From assembly GCA_023245935.1 (NCBI GenBank), contig JAHFJM010000001.1, positions 496,001 to 560,000 of the forward strand: a stretch of DNA of 64,000 nucleotides, read 5' to 3'. This document shows, piece after piece, positions 32,939-40,999 of the stretch (positions are counted from its first letter, which is position 1; every line of letters begins with the position of its first letter). The notes beneath the pieces were generated by a model. The model was given only the letters and a program-made list of their open reading frames with translations, was not told the DNA's origin and did not search any database. Origin of the DNA: Candidatus Peribacteria bacterium (GTDB lineage Bacteria > Patescibacteriota > Gracilibacteria > Peribacterales > Peribacteraceae). The translations under genes and the position numbers were made by a program.

Positions 32939-34881
32939 TCATTCGCCTTTCCGCTTGCTCCCGCTTCGTTCGCTTTCTCATCTTTCTCCGTCTGCTTCCG
33001 CTGCATCACTTCCTCCGGTTTCGTGGTGATGATGGCATGTTCGCTCGCGCTCGCCACCACTTGGATGGCAACGTGCGTGTTGCCGGCGAAGAGCAAACCC
33101 TGTCCGACACCGGAGTTGAGGAGCAGGTATTTTTCTCCCTCCGTCAGGAAGAAGAGTTTTGCAAGGTTGTCGACGCTGGATGCCGACTGTTTGAGGAGCA
33201 TCTGCAGCGACGTGTTGCTGATGATGGGTTTTCCGTACGGGGAGTTCAAGAAGTCGTCGATGTCCTGCGTGATGGTGGTGACGCCGAGGTAGTACTTGCG
33301 TGCGCGTTTGATCAGCCCGTAGAGGAACTGCGCCGAATCTTCATATTGCATCAAGTTCCACGCTTCATCGACCACGAGCAGCCGCTTGCGCATGTCCGAT
33401 CGGATCCGGTTCCAGAGGAAGTTGAGAACGACGTAGATGGCGATCGGGCGAAGAACGTCCTCGAGGTCGCGAATCTGGAACACGACCATTTCCTTCTCGA
33501 GCTCGATATTCGTACGTCTATCGAAGAGCCCCGAGAAACTGCCGGTCGTATACTTCTGGAGCGTCTGTGCCATCGTTTCGCCTCCGGCGGTCGTCATGAG
33601 CACGTCGATGAGGTCGTTCATCGTCGGCACTTCCATCTTCGTCGGATCGAGGGTGCTTAAGGTAATGCCCTTGAGCGCGTAGGTATCGAGGAGAGCCTTG
33701 TCGAGCACGCCTTCTTCCGCCGGCGTCGTGTTGCCGAGCATCAGTTTGAAGAGACCGTGCAGATTGATGACGGCTCCGCGGAGCACTTCTCCGGTCTCCG
33801 CTTCATCGCCGCGGATCGCACTCGGGAGATCGAACGGGTTGATGCGGAAACTGCTCTCAAGCGAGATCGGAATCATCGCGCCGCCGACGGTTTTGCAGAG
33901 ATCGACGTACTCGTTCTCAGGGTCGATGACGTACGCTTGCACGCCTTGGATCAGCGAGCGGAGGATCTCGAGTTTCACGACGTAGGATTTTCCGGCGCCG
34001 GATGTCGCGAAGACGTTGCTGTTGGCGTTCGGGAGATCGAACCGATCGAAGATGATGAGCGAATCATTGTGACGGTTGATGCCGTAGAGGATGCCGTGGT
34101 CGTCCGTCAGGTCGGAGGAACTGAACGGGAAGCTCGTGGCGAGTGCCTGCGTATTCATGTTGCGATTGAAGTCGAGCTCATCGAGGCAGTACGGCAGACA
34201 GCTGTTCCAACCGTGTTCCATCTGGAACGATGCCGGTTTCGTGAGAATCAGTTTTCCTCCGAGAATGGCTTCGACGTCGGTCTGAATTTTCTTCAGTCGC
34301 GTTTCGTTCTCCGCGTAGATCGTGAAGTAGAAGCCGAGTTGGAACAGCTTCTCCGATCCGCGGGCGAGGAGGTCTCTGAGTTCCTCGGCGTCTTGGAGAG
34401 CGGCTTCGATTGCCGGATCGCGGACGATCCCGCGTTGCTGGAGAATGCGGATGCTGCTTCTCATTTCGGCGACTTTCTTCCGGAGCATCTTCATGATGAC
34501 CTTGTTCGATGCCGGGTAGATGAACATGGAGATGTCGATCTGAATGTCGAAGTTGATGAGCTGACTGAGCCAGTTCGGGTAGATCTGACTCGGCCAGTTG
34601 TACGTGTAGAAACTGCGCGCGACGAGTTGCTCATTCAATTCGATCATCTTGCGATCGAACTTCAGTCCGGACGGCGCAATGACATCGATCAGTTTCTGCA
34701 TGCCTTCCTCGTACCTCTTGATGGTGTCTTTCTCTTCCGTCGTGAACGCACTGTTGTCTTCGGCGACGATGATGTCTTCGACGTGTCTGTGGAGCCCAAG
34801 CATCTCATCCAAGGTTTCGAGGAGCTTGTTCGGTCCCTTCGCTGCAGCCGTTTTTGGTTTGTTTGAAGCGCTTTGAGCCAT
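32935..34881 (-). CDS. virB4: VirB4/TraC-like conjugation-type ATPase
   Basis: This 648-residue ATPase energises type IV secretion systems. The C-terminal RecA-like domain has Walker A ATSGAGKSYVVKLEILRS (about residue 287), the following YVIDPENEYVDLC typical of VirB4/TraC, Walker B RKRLLVVDEAWNLM (about 515), and TITQDIDDFLNSPYGKPIISNTS (about 548). The N-terminal half contains DIQIDISMFIYPAS. The start at 34881 is fixed by an extended -10, TGC-TATACT, six bases upstream. The three pilin-like genes at 25.7-27.2 kb are likely partners. No relaxase or VirD4 is present, so DNA uptake or protein export is as likely as conjugation. Confidence 0.92.
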   Translation of the reverse strand: MAQSASNKPKTAAAKGPNKLLETLDEMLGLHRHVEDIIVAEDNSAFTTEEKDTIKRYEEGMQKLIDVIAPSGLKFDRKMIELNEQLVARSFYTYNWPSQIYPNWLSQLINFDIQIDISMFIYPASNKVIMKMLRKKVAEMRSSIRILQQRGIVRDPAIEAALQDAEELRDLLARGSEKLFQLGFYFTIYAENETRLKKIQTDVEAILGGKLILTKPASFQMEHGWNSCLPYCLDELDFNRNMNTQALATSFPFSSSDLTDDHGILYGINRHNDSLIIFDRFDLPNANSNVFATSGAGKSYVVKLEILRSLIQGVQAYVIDPENEYVDLCKTVGGAMIPISLESSFRINPFDLPSAIRGDEAETGEVLRGAVINLHGLFKLMLGNTTPAEEGVLDKALLDTYALKGITLSTLDPTKMEVPTMNDLIDVLMTTAGGETMAQTLQKYTTGSFSGLFDRRTNIELEKEMVVFQIRDLEDVLRPIAIYVVLNFLWNRIRSDMRKRLLVVDEAWNLMQYEDSAQFLYGLIKRARKYYLGVTTITQDIDDFLNSPYGKPIISNTSLQMLLKQSASSVDNLAKLFFLTEGEKYLLLNSGVGQGLLFAGNTHVAIQVVASASEHAIITTKPEEVMQRKQTEKDEKANEAGASGKAND

Positions 34882-34887
34882 CGGATC

Positions 34888-34896
34888 AGTATAGCA
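34888..34896 (-). promoter_or_regulatory. Extended -10 promoter of virB4-like gene
   Basis: Minus-strand TGC-TATACT ends six bases before the ATG at 34881; one of the best matches in the window. Confidence 0.65.
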
Positions 34897-34935
34897 GAAA
34901 ACGCCGTACATTCCAAGTGCCCGGGGAAGGGATTT

Positions 34936-35805
34936 CTATAGCAGTCCCGTTCCCTGAAACAGGCTGTTGAACTCGTTTCCCGTCTTGCGCGTACTGTTGC
35001 TCTTCGCCTTCTTCCGTTCGATGATGTTCAGCTCTTCGATCCCCGGCACATCGATGAGATGGTTCCCCGCGATGAGGATTTCACGGTTTTGCTCAATCGC
35101 AAGAATTTTCTCTTTATAGAGTGTCAGAAGAGAGTTCAGAGTCGAGACGACATCCTCCGCCTGCTTTCGGGTCAGATCCGTTTCCGCGTAGTTTTTCTGC
35201 TTCTCCAGAACAGTTTTCTGCAGTTCGCTAGCCTGCGAGAAGTCCTTTTTCTTGATGGCATCCTTGAGTGCGCGTTCCGCATCGCCTCGCTCTTTGGTCT
35301 GCGTTCGCAGAAGAGTCTTCAGTTGTTCCACCGTTCCCGCCAGTTCCTGATACCTCTCATTGCTGCGGGTAGCGACATTCGTGAGCGACGTTTGGTACGC
35401 AGTCAGCGCAGCTTCACGATCCGTGCTTCGATTGAGGAGATCCGAGACATTCACTTGCAATGCATCGGAGAACGCCTGCAGGAGCTCAAAATCCGGATCG
35501 GTGACATGGTTTTCCTGCGCATGAACATGTGAGTCGATAGCGATGCCGGAGAGCGCTCCTTGCGCAGCAACTGCTGTCTGTGCGAAGGAAATGTACTCCG
35601 TGACGAAGACACCGAGAAGAGCTGCACGCCGTATTCTTTGCAGTTTCGATGAGTCTGAGATCAACTTGTCGATTGTGAAGATTGCACTGCGGCTGCCGTT
35701 GGTCTTCAGCTTGTCTGTCGTTGAGTTACTTCCCAAACTGCATCCACTCAGGATGAGTAGGAGTGTGAGAGAAGTAGCGAGAGCAATGTTGCGTTTCATG
35801 TTCAT
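34936..35805 (-). CDS. Coiled-coil lipoprotein
   Basis: This 289-residue lipoprotein has a signal ending in a lipobox (LLLILSGC; Cys about 22). Residues 120-250 form long charged helices (LAGTVEQLKTLLRTQTKERGDAERALKDAIKKK; fragments) likely to be coiled coil. His-rich SHVHAQENHV lies near residue 95. Upstream of the virB4-like gene on the same strand, 54 nt away, it could be a T4SS-associated lipoprotein, in the way VirB7 or VirB5 are encoded near VirB4. That is inference from position. TATAAT lies five bases before the first codon, so the mRNA is probably leaderless. Confidence 0.7.
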   Translation of the reverse strand: MNMKRNIALATSLTLLLILSGCSLGSNSTTDKLKTNGSRSAIFTIDKLISDSSKLQRIRRAALLGVFVTEYISFAQTAVAAQGALSGIAIDSHVHAQENHVTDPDFELLQAFSDALQVNVSDLLNRSTDREAALTAYQTSLTNVATRSNERYQELAGTVEQLKTLLRTQTKERGDAERALKDAIKKKDFSQASELQKTVLEKQKNYAETDLTRKQAEDVVSTLNSLLTLYKEKILAIEQNREILIAGNHLIDVPGIEELNIIERKKAKSNSTRKTGNEFNSLFQGTGLL

Positions 35806-35810
35806 TTGAT

Positions 35811-35839
35811 ATTATATACTATTTTTAATATTAAGTGAA
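35811..35839 (-). promoter_or_regulatory. Promoter of coiled-coil lipoprotein
   Basis: On the minus strand TTCACT, 17 nt, TATAAT, then five bases to the ATG at 35805. The 14-nt sequence AAATAGTATATAAT is shared exactly with the promoter at 44631-44644. Confidence 0.6.
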
Positions 35840-36149
35840 TATCATTTTAGGATTTATTCTTGGGGGACCAGGGAACCTTGTTCGGTTCCCTAGGTCCCCC
35901 AAACCCCCATTACCCTCCTAACTGTATTTGGCTTTTCAGATACAAAATCTTGTACACAAATAATCCACAGAGTTCTCCACATTATTGATCATATTTTGTA
36001 TCCAAATCAGGTGTACGATCGTGCATACATTTTTTGTTCAAAACAGTGTTAAACAATGAAGAAAAAGAGTGATCAAGAACAAATTATTGATTCGACTAGG
36101 AATTCATGATTTTCGGTATAGAGTTGCGACGTTTTCCTGATCACTTCCT
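35840..36149. other. A+T-rich intergenic region with long hairpin and DnaA-box-like sites
   Basis: This non-coding gap between divergent genes holds a strong two-part hairpin: GGGGGACC-A-GGGAACC (35862-35877), loop TTGTTC, GGTTCCC-TA-GGTCCCCC (35884-35900). It is followed by about 240 nt of A+T-rich DNA. Sequences close to the DnaA box TTATCCACA occur at 35964-35983 (TAATCCACA, TTCTCCACA), with TTGTACACA just before them, and several GATC sites follow. It could be an origin-like or regulatory region; no function is proven. Confidence 0.4.
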
Positions 36150-37844
36150 TTGTACGAACTCCGAGATACATTACAGGGTGCGGCTGAGGCAATTCTAAAG
36201 AAAAAATTTGGCAGTTCGACAACTGTCCACTTTCAGGTTACTTTTGAAGATGGTCATGGTGATCTGACGACATCCGTTGCTCTTCAGCTTGCCAAAAAAG
36301 TCGGATCATCCCCTCGTGATATTGCAGAGCTTCTGAGAGAAGGTTTGAAGTCGGTGAAGGGCATCGAGAAGGTCGAAGTTGCCGGAGCGGGATTCGTGAA
36401 TGTGACGCTTGGGACCGATGCGATCATCGCAGGGTTGAAGACGGCAAGGAAAGCGTGCGTGCCGATGAAGAAGCGAGGTTCGAAGCCGATTGTCGTCGAT
36501 TATTCGGCGCCGAATATTGCGAAACCACTCGGCATTCACCACATTTTGAGCACCGTGATCGGGCAGTCGATTGTGAATCTCTACTCGCATCAGGGATACG
36601 AGACCGTCTCGATCAATCACATCGGCGATTGGGGGACTCAGTTCGGGAAATTGGCTGTGGCATACGAAAAATGGGGTACGAAGCCGATTGCCGAATACTC
36701 CATTGATGAACTGCTCGTGCTGTACGTTCGTTTTCATGATGAACTTGAGAAGGACGAATCTCTGGAATCTCTCGGGAGAAGTGCGTTCTCGAAACTCGAG
36801 AAAGGAGATGCGACGCTTCGGTTGTTCTGGAAATCGGTCGTCGATATCACCATGCGATCGATGGATGACTTGTATCGTCGTCTCTCCGTTCGGTTCGATC
36901 GAACGATGGGAGAGAGCTTCTACGAGAAGTTGATGGATCCGATCATTGAGGAGGGAAAGAAGAAAGGTGTGTTTGTTGCGGGCAACGAAGGCGCTCTCAT
37001 CGTGAATTTCGAGGAAGCGCTGAAGATGTCTCCTGCGATTGCCGTGAAAGGGGATGGCTCGACCATCTACCTCACACGCGATCTTGCCACGATGCGGTAT
37101 CGCATCGACGAGTGGCATCCGGAAGCCATTCTCTACGTCGTAGACATCGCCCAGCAGTTGTACTTCCGTCAGCTTTTTGAAACCGTGAGGTTGCTTGGTT
37201 GGGATCTTCCGCATCTGGAACACGTCATCTTCGGTCGCATGCGTTTTGCAGACAAGAGCATGAGCACGCGCAAAGGAAATATCCTCAAGCTCGAGGAAGT
37301 GCTCGATGAAGCCGTGAAACGTGCGGATGCGATCATCAAAGAGCGTGGAGAGAGGATCCAGACGGATGACCCCAAGGATCTTGCCGAGATGATGGGCGTG
37401 GGTGCCGTTGTCTACGGCGTGCTGAGCCAGAATCGGAAGATGGATATGGTGTTCGATTGGGACAAGATGCTGAGCTTCGAAGGGAACAGCGCTCCCTATC
37501 TTCAGTACACGCATGCGCGTGCGAGGTCGGTGCTTCGGAAAGCGGGAAGTGAAGGTGCGGATGCCCAAGTGAAGGATCTCACAGCGAAAGAGAGACATCT
37601 TCTCAAGTTGGTGTTTCTCTTCGGCGAGACCGTCGAAGCGGCACGAAGGGAGCATTTACCGCATACCCTTGCGAATTATCTGTATGAGCTCTGTCAGGCA
37701 TTCAATTCGTTCTACGCGTCGGATGAGATTCTGAGCGCCACCGGCGCCATACGCGATTTCCGATTGCATCTCACCGCTTGCACCGCCGACATCCTCAAAA
37801 CCGGCGCCTCCATCCTCACTCTCCGCGTTCCCGAACGCATGTAA
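36150..37844 (+). CDS. argS: Arginyl-tRNA synthetase
   Basis: This 564-residue class I synthetase has the N-terminal Add-1 domain (residues 1-100). The HIGH-type motif appears as SAPNIAKPLGIHHILSTVIGQS (about 122-145), then HIGDWGTQFGKLA. MSTRKGNILKLEEVLDEA (about 372) replaces the KMSK region in the usual ArgS fashion. The C-terminal anticodon-binding domain ends YELCQAFNSFYASDEIL. It begins with TTG (36150); no ATG occurs in a suitable place and no clear ribosome site or -10 is adjacent, so the start is the least certain part. The preceding intergenic region is described separately. Confidence 0.95.
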   Translation: MYELRDTLQGAAEAILKKKFGSSTTVHFQVTFEDGHGDLTTSVALQLAKKVGSSPRDIAELLREGLKSVKGIEKVEVAGAGFVNVTLGTDAIIAGLKTARKACVPMKKRGSKPIVVDYSAPNIAKPLGIHHILSTVIGQSIVNLYSHQGYETVSINHIGDWGTQFGKLAVAYEKWGTKPIAEYSIDELLVLYVRFHDELEKDESLESLGRSAFSKLEKGDATLRLFWKSVVDITMRSMDDLYRRLSVRFDRTMGESFYEKLMDPIIEEGKKKGVFVAGNEGALIVNFEEALKMSPAIAVKGDGSTIYLTRDLATMRYRIDEWHPEAILYVVDIAQQLYFRQLFETVRLLGWDLPHLEHVIFGRMRFADKSMSTRKGNILKLEEVLDEAVKRADAIIKERGERIQTDDPKDLAEMMGVGAVVYGVLSQNRKMDMVFDWDKMLSFEGNSAPYLQYTHARARSVLRKAGSEGADAQVKDLTAKERHLLKLVFLFGETVEAARREHLPHTLANYLYELCQAFNSFYASDEILSATGAIRDFRLHLTACTADILKTGASILTLRVPERM

Positions 37845-37864
37845 CCGTTTTCCCTTTTTTCCCC

Positions 37865-39271
37865 ATGCCCCGTTCCATCACATTCTTTCTCCTCATTGTT
37901 TCCTTCGGGATTCTCTTCGCCGGGTGCGCTCAGCCGGAACCGGATAAAAGCCTCAATGATTTTACGTTCACGGAACAGGATCTCCAGCAAGTTGCAAAAC
38001 TCGGGAGCACGGGATCTATCGATCTGACCGCGCAATTTACAGGAAGTGCGTCTTCGGATGGTTCTGCGGATGTTCTCAGTGTCGGAAGCTCAGGATCCGT
38101 TCTCAGCGAGACCGTTGCTGTTACCGCGAACAAAGAGAAGCAGTCGCTCTACGATGGGCTTCGGATGGCGGTGCAGGATCAAGGCGAGAATCTCTACAAG
38201 GTCAATAATCCGTTCCTGAATGTCCGCGAGTCGATGAACGTGAGTTCTCCTCTCGTTTCGCGTCTTGGTCAGGGAGACATGCTCATCGTCGTCGATACCC
38301 CGAATGCCGAGTGGGCGAAAGTGAAACTGCTGGATAAGAAGGAGGGGTATGTGGCATTCCGGTACATTGCGAAACTGGTGACTGAGGCGAAACTTCCCGA
38401 GGAGAAGAAGAAGTTCGAAGGGCAGTACTTCGTCGATTTCCAGTTCCTGAACATTCGCAAGGATCCTTCGACGCAGGCGGAGAAAGTCGGGGAGCTTCCC
38501 GGTCAGACGATCCTGAAGCCGCTCTCGATGAGCGGCGAGTGGGCGAGGGTTTCTTACAACGGAAAAGAAGGATACGTGTCTTCGCAGTACTTAAAGCCGT
38601 TCCTGCCTGCATTCCTTGTGCGGCAGGACGATGAGGCCGTTCCGATTCTCCAGTACCAAGCCGATGACAGCGCGAGCATCGCTGCTCTGAGTAAGCACAT
38701 TGCAGCACTCAAGGCTGCCGGGAAGAAAGTCGTCACACTGAAGACGCTCTACGACACGGTGATTGCCCAGGAAACACGTGATGCGCGCATCAGTCCCGAT
38801 ACGGTCATTCTCACGGTCGTCGGAGTGACAGCGAAGAACGTTCGTTCTGTCAGCGATACGCTGCAGGGAGCAGGAGTGGGAGCCACGCTCTTCATCCGTA
38901 CCAAGGACATCGGTTTGTCCGGGATCACCGAGAAGATGATTCTGAACTTACTCGCAAACGGCAACGATCTGCAGTCTGCCGGTCACACGGGCGACGATCT
39001 CCGCTCGATGACCGATTCGCAGGTGATGCTGGAGCTTGGGCAGAGCAAGAAGCTGATTGAAGACCTAAGCAAGAAAGAGGTGTACGCCGTCGCGTATCCA
39101 AACAGCGGCGTCAACGATCGCATTCTGAAACAGGCAAGCGAGCTCGGGTATCTGTTCGGGCTCACGCAGACACCGGACAAGAAGTTCACGAGGAGCCAGT
39201 TCCTGCGTCTTCCGAGCTTATCCGTGACGTCGGGCATGACCGCGGATGACATCGTGAAATTGGCGAAATGA
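37865..39271 (+). CDS. Lipoprotein with two SH3b domains and a deacetylase-like domain
   Basis: This 468-residue lipoprotein has a signal peptide ending in FAGC. A Ser/Thr-rich linker is followed by two bacterial SH3 domains (about residues 118-178: NPFLNVRESMNVSSPLVSRL; and about 190-245: FLNIRKDPSTQAEKVGELP), which typically bind peptidoglycan. The C-terminal domain (about 275-468) resembles a NodB polysaccharide deacetylase: AGHTGDDLRSMTDSQVMLELGQSKKLIEDL and VYAVAYPNSGVNDRILKQASELGY. The first metal-binding DD motif is not clear (ILTVVGVTAKN), so catalysis is doubtful. It is 20 nt downstream of argS. Confidence 0.85.
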   Translation: MPRSITFFLLIVSFGILFAGCAQPEPDKSLNDFTFTEQDLQQVAKLGSTGSIDLTAQFTGSASSDGSADVLSVGSSGSVLSETVAVTANKEKQSLYDGLRMAVQDQGENLYKVNNPFLNVRESMNVSSPLVSRLGQGDMLIVVDTPNAEWAKVKLLDKKEGYVAFRYIAKLVTEAKLPEEKKKFEGQYFVDFQFLNIRKDPSTQAEKVGELPGQTILKPLSMSGEWARVSYNGKEGYVSSQYLKPFLPAFLVRQDDEAVPILQYQADDSASIAALSKHIAALKAAGKKVVTLKTLYDTVIAQETRDARISPDTVILTVVGVTAKNVRSVSDTLQGAGVGATLFIRTKDIGLSGITEKMILNLLANGNDLQSAGHTGDDLRSMTDSQVMLELGQSKKLIEDLSKKEVYAVAYPNSGVNDRILKQASELGYLFGLTQTPDKKFTRSQFLRLPSLSVTSGMTADDIVKLAK

Positions 39272-39356
39272 ACGAGTCTTCATCATCGCAACCGACCAAG
39301 TGCAGGAGATGGGGGTCTTCTGCACTTTTGCAGAGTCACGAAAGGGAATTCTTCGA

Positions 39357-39671
39357 TTACTTCTTCGGCGTCGAGTACTGTTTCATGAACTGTTCAAGCA
39401 TCCCCGAGCTCTGATTCTTCGAGTACTCCGCTGCAACCGATGCCGAAATCGTCGCCATCTTCTTCATGATTTCCTGCCAGTTCTGTGCGAAGTACCATCC
39501 GCTGCCGAGGAGCAGGATCAGCGGAATAATCGTGATGCAGAATTTGAAGAAGCCGCCTACGGTTCGCCATTTGTCGCGCTTATCCATCTTCTCGAGGTGC
39601 AGGATGATTTGATCCAGTTTGGATTCGAGACTTTGCTGAGTCGTCGGAGGAGTGGGTTTGGCGGCGGGCAT
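39357..39671 (-). CDS. Small single-pass membrane protein
   Basis: This 104-residue protein has a Pro/Thr-rich start, a short coiled stretch (ESKLDQIILHLEKMDKRDKW), one transmembrane helix (FFKFCITIIPLILLLGSGWYFA, about residues 45-66) and an amphipathic C-terminus (MKKMATISASVAAEYSKN). The family is not recognised. CATAAT lies six bases before the ATG. The downstream convergent lipoprotein gene ends 85 nt away. Confidence 0.65.
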   Translation of the reverse strand: MPAAKPTPPTTQQSLESKLDQIILHLEKMDKRDKWRTVGGFFKFCITIIPLILLLGSGWYFAQNWQEIMKKMATISASVAAEYSKNQSSGMLEQFMKQYSTPKK

Positions 39672-39677
39672 GGGAAC

Positions 39678-39683
39678 ATTATG
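39678..39683 (-). promoter_or_regulatory. -10 element of small membrane protein gene
   Basis: Minus-strand CATAAT ends six bases before the ATG at 39671. Confidence 0.45.
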
Positions 39684-39703
39684 AAGTGGTTAGTGATTAG
39701 TGG

Positions 39704-39745
39704 CTAGTGGTTAGTACGATAAATGAAACAACAGTACTAGCCACT
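39704..39745. repeat. TAGTGG/CCACTA inverted repeat cluster
   Basis: TAGTGGTTAGTAC (39704-39716) pairs with GTACTAGCCACTA (39733-39745), with one G-T. Further copies of TTAGTG/CTAGTGG lie on the left and TAGCCACT/CACCACT on the right, up to 39767. It fills the gap before the FemAB-like gene end and may act as its terminator. Confidence 0.6.
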
Positions 39746-39768
39746 AATTTCTAGCCACTCACCACTCA

Positions 39769-40827
39769 TCAGAACCCCCTCCGCCACTTTCTGATTCTCT
39801 CGAATGCATACGTCAGCCAATACGCTTTCGTCACGGGAGTGTCTTTGCAGTGCACAAGGTTGAGGATTTGTCCGCCGAAGCCGGTTTTGAAGAGGGTGAC
39901 GCCGGAGAAGGGATGAGGGACAGGGTTAGGGACGGGGGTGAGAGGCGCTATGCCCCAGAAGTTATAGATGCTGTCGCCGCGCTTCAGTGCATCGCAGATC
40001 GCCGTCCACTGGAGCAGATAGCTCGCGGGGATTTTACTGTGCGTACTGTCGCTCGCGCCGTGGTGATAGCTCGTCTCACCGAAGCAGTGCATGTGAATGG
40101 ACGCAGAGATGACTTTTCCTTGGTATTCTGCCAAGTAGAGAGTGCATTCATTGCGCTTGCTGAAGCGGTTTACTTGGGAGGTAAAGAAGCTGTCGGAGTA
40201 CGGCGTGAAGCCATGCCGCTTCCTCGTCTCTTCGTGCAATGCAAGAAAGTATTTCAGTTCTTCATTCGGATTCTTCGATGCTCTCACAGTCACGCCATCG
40301 CGTTCCGCACGCCGGATCAAATTGCGCGTGGTTTTACGCATCTCCATCAGAATTTCTTCTTCGTTTTTCAGTTTTCCTGCCGCATCTCTCAGTGGCAGAT
40401 ACCACACGTGCTCCGCAAGCAGGTGCAGAGGTGACTGCACACTGCCCAGTGCTTCTTCTGCTGCAGCATGCCTTCCCTGCATCCAGAAAGGGCTGATGCG
40501 AAGGAAGGAGCAACCGAGCTTCTTCGCTTCTTTCACGAGTGCATCGATGAAGCCTTTTGTCATGAGCGTCGCATCATGCTCATTCACTGCGTCGTCGATC
40601 ACAGGACCGTAGGGAACCGAGAGATGTTTCCCTCTGCGCGCAGAGACGAGATGCGCGAAGCAGATGCCGTGGATCTTCCCGTGCAATTCGGCAACCAGTC
40701 TGATCGGTTTCTGACCGATATCTTGGTACACCTCACCCATCGTGAAGCTTTGGAGAAACGGGCTCCAGGGCTGCGATGCAAGAAAATCGTCCCAAGCATG
40801 GAGGTCGGTGGCGTGGGTGATGTGCAT
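39769..40827 (-). CDS. FemAB/GNAT-fold peptidoglycan-bridge-type acyltransferase
   Basis: This 352-residue protein has two GNAT-like halves. The N-terminal half has WDDFLASQPWSPFLQSFTMGEVYQDIG, KHLSVPYGPVID and LRISPFW. The second half has MRKTTRNLIRRAERDGV, FLALHEETRKRHGF, ASIHMHCFGETSYHHGASDS, and PASYLLQWTAICDALKRGDSIYNFWGI. This is the FemX/FemAB pattern, in which an aminoacyl-tRNA donates to the peptidoglycan side chain. The GI-x-P loop carries an insert (TPVPNPVPHPFS) coded by a dispersed repeat. The start at 40827 is supported by TGC-TACACT seven bases upstream; 40851 and 40869 are less likely. Confidence 0.88.
   Translation of the reverse strand: MHITHATDLHAWDDFLASQPWSPFLQSFTMGEVYQDIGQKPIRLVAELHGKIHGICFAHLVSARRGKHLSVPYGPVIDDAVNEHDATLMTKGFIDALVKEAKKLGCSFLRISPFWMQGRHAAAEEALGSVQSPLHLLAEHVWYLPLRDAAGKLKNEEEILMEMRKTTRNLIRRAERDGVTVRASKNPNEELKYFLALHEETRKRHGFTPYSDSFFTSQVNRFSKRNECTLYLAEYQGKVISASIHMHCFGETSYHHGASDSTHSKIPASYLLQWTAICDALKRGDSIYNFWGIAPLTPVPNPVPHPFSGVTLFKTGFGGQILNLVHCKDTPVTKAYWLTYAFERIRKWRRGF
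39905..39945. repeat. In-gene G-rich repeat in FemAB-like gene
   Basis: GGGATGAGGGACAGGGTTAGGGACGGGGGTGAG resembles the intergenic elements at 25589, 13247 and 40961. It is read in frame as a Pro/Asn/Val-rich loop. Confidence 0.65.
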
Positions 40828-40834
40828 TGGAGAG

Positions 40835-40843
40835 AGTGTAGCA
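40835..40843 (-). promoter_or_regulatory. Extended -10 promoter of FemAB-like gene
   Basis: Minus-strand TGC-TACACT lies seven bases before the ATG at 40827. Confidence 0.55.
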
Positions 40844-40858
40844 GTCTGCATCTCGGTT

Positions 40859-40985
40859 CTCACCCCCAACCCCTCTCCTTCTGCAGGAGAGGGGAGCTCT
40901 GCTTTTCAGAACATAAAGTTTGTATCGAGAAAAGACAGGGCTCCCCCTTCTCCAGCCGATGGAGAAGGGGTCAGGGGATGAGGAC
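40859..40985. repeat. Pair of GC-rich hairpin repeats
   Basis: Hairpin A has CCCCTCTCCT (40870-40879) with AGGAGAGGGG (40885-40894). Hairpin B has CCCCTTCTCC (40944-40953) with GGAGAAGGGG (40961-40970). They carry outward tails CTCACCCCCAAC on the left and TCAGGGGATGAGGAC on the right, so the whole 127 bp is an imperfect inverted repeat enclosing about 50 bp. It resembles a mobile miniature element, but no transposase is nearby. Confidence 0.75.
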
Positions 40986-40999
40986 CGTGTGGGGATCGA

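Noticed and set aside
36306-37655. 449-residue open frame antisense to argS
   Set aside because: It is rich in Arg, His and Pro with no motif and lies wholly over a certain gene; a GC-driven shadow. The same applies to long antisense frames over virB4 (33757-34866), trxB (62088-63260) and murL (59241-60080).
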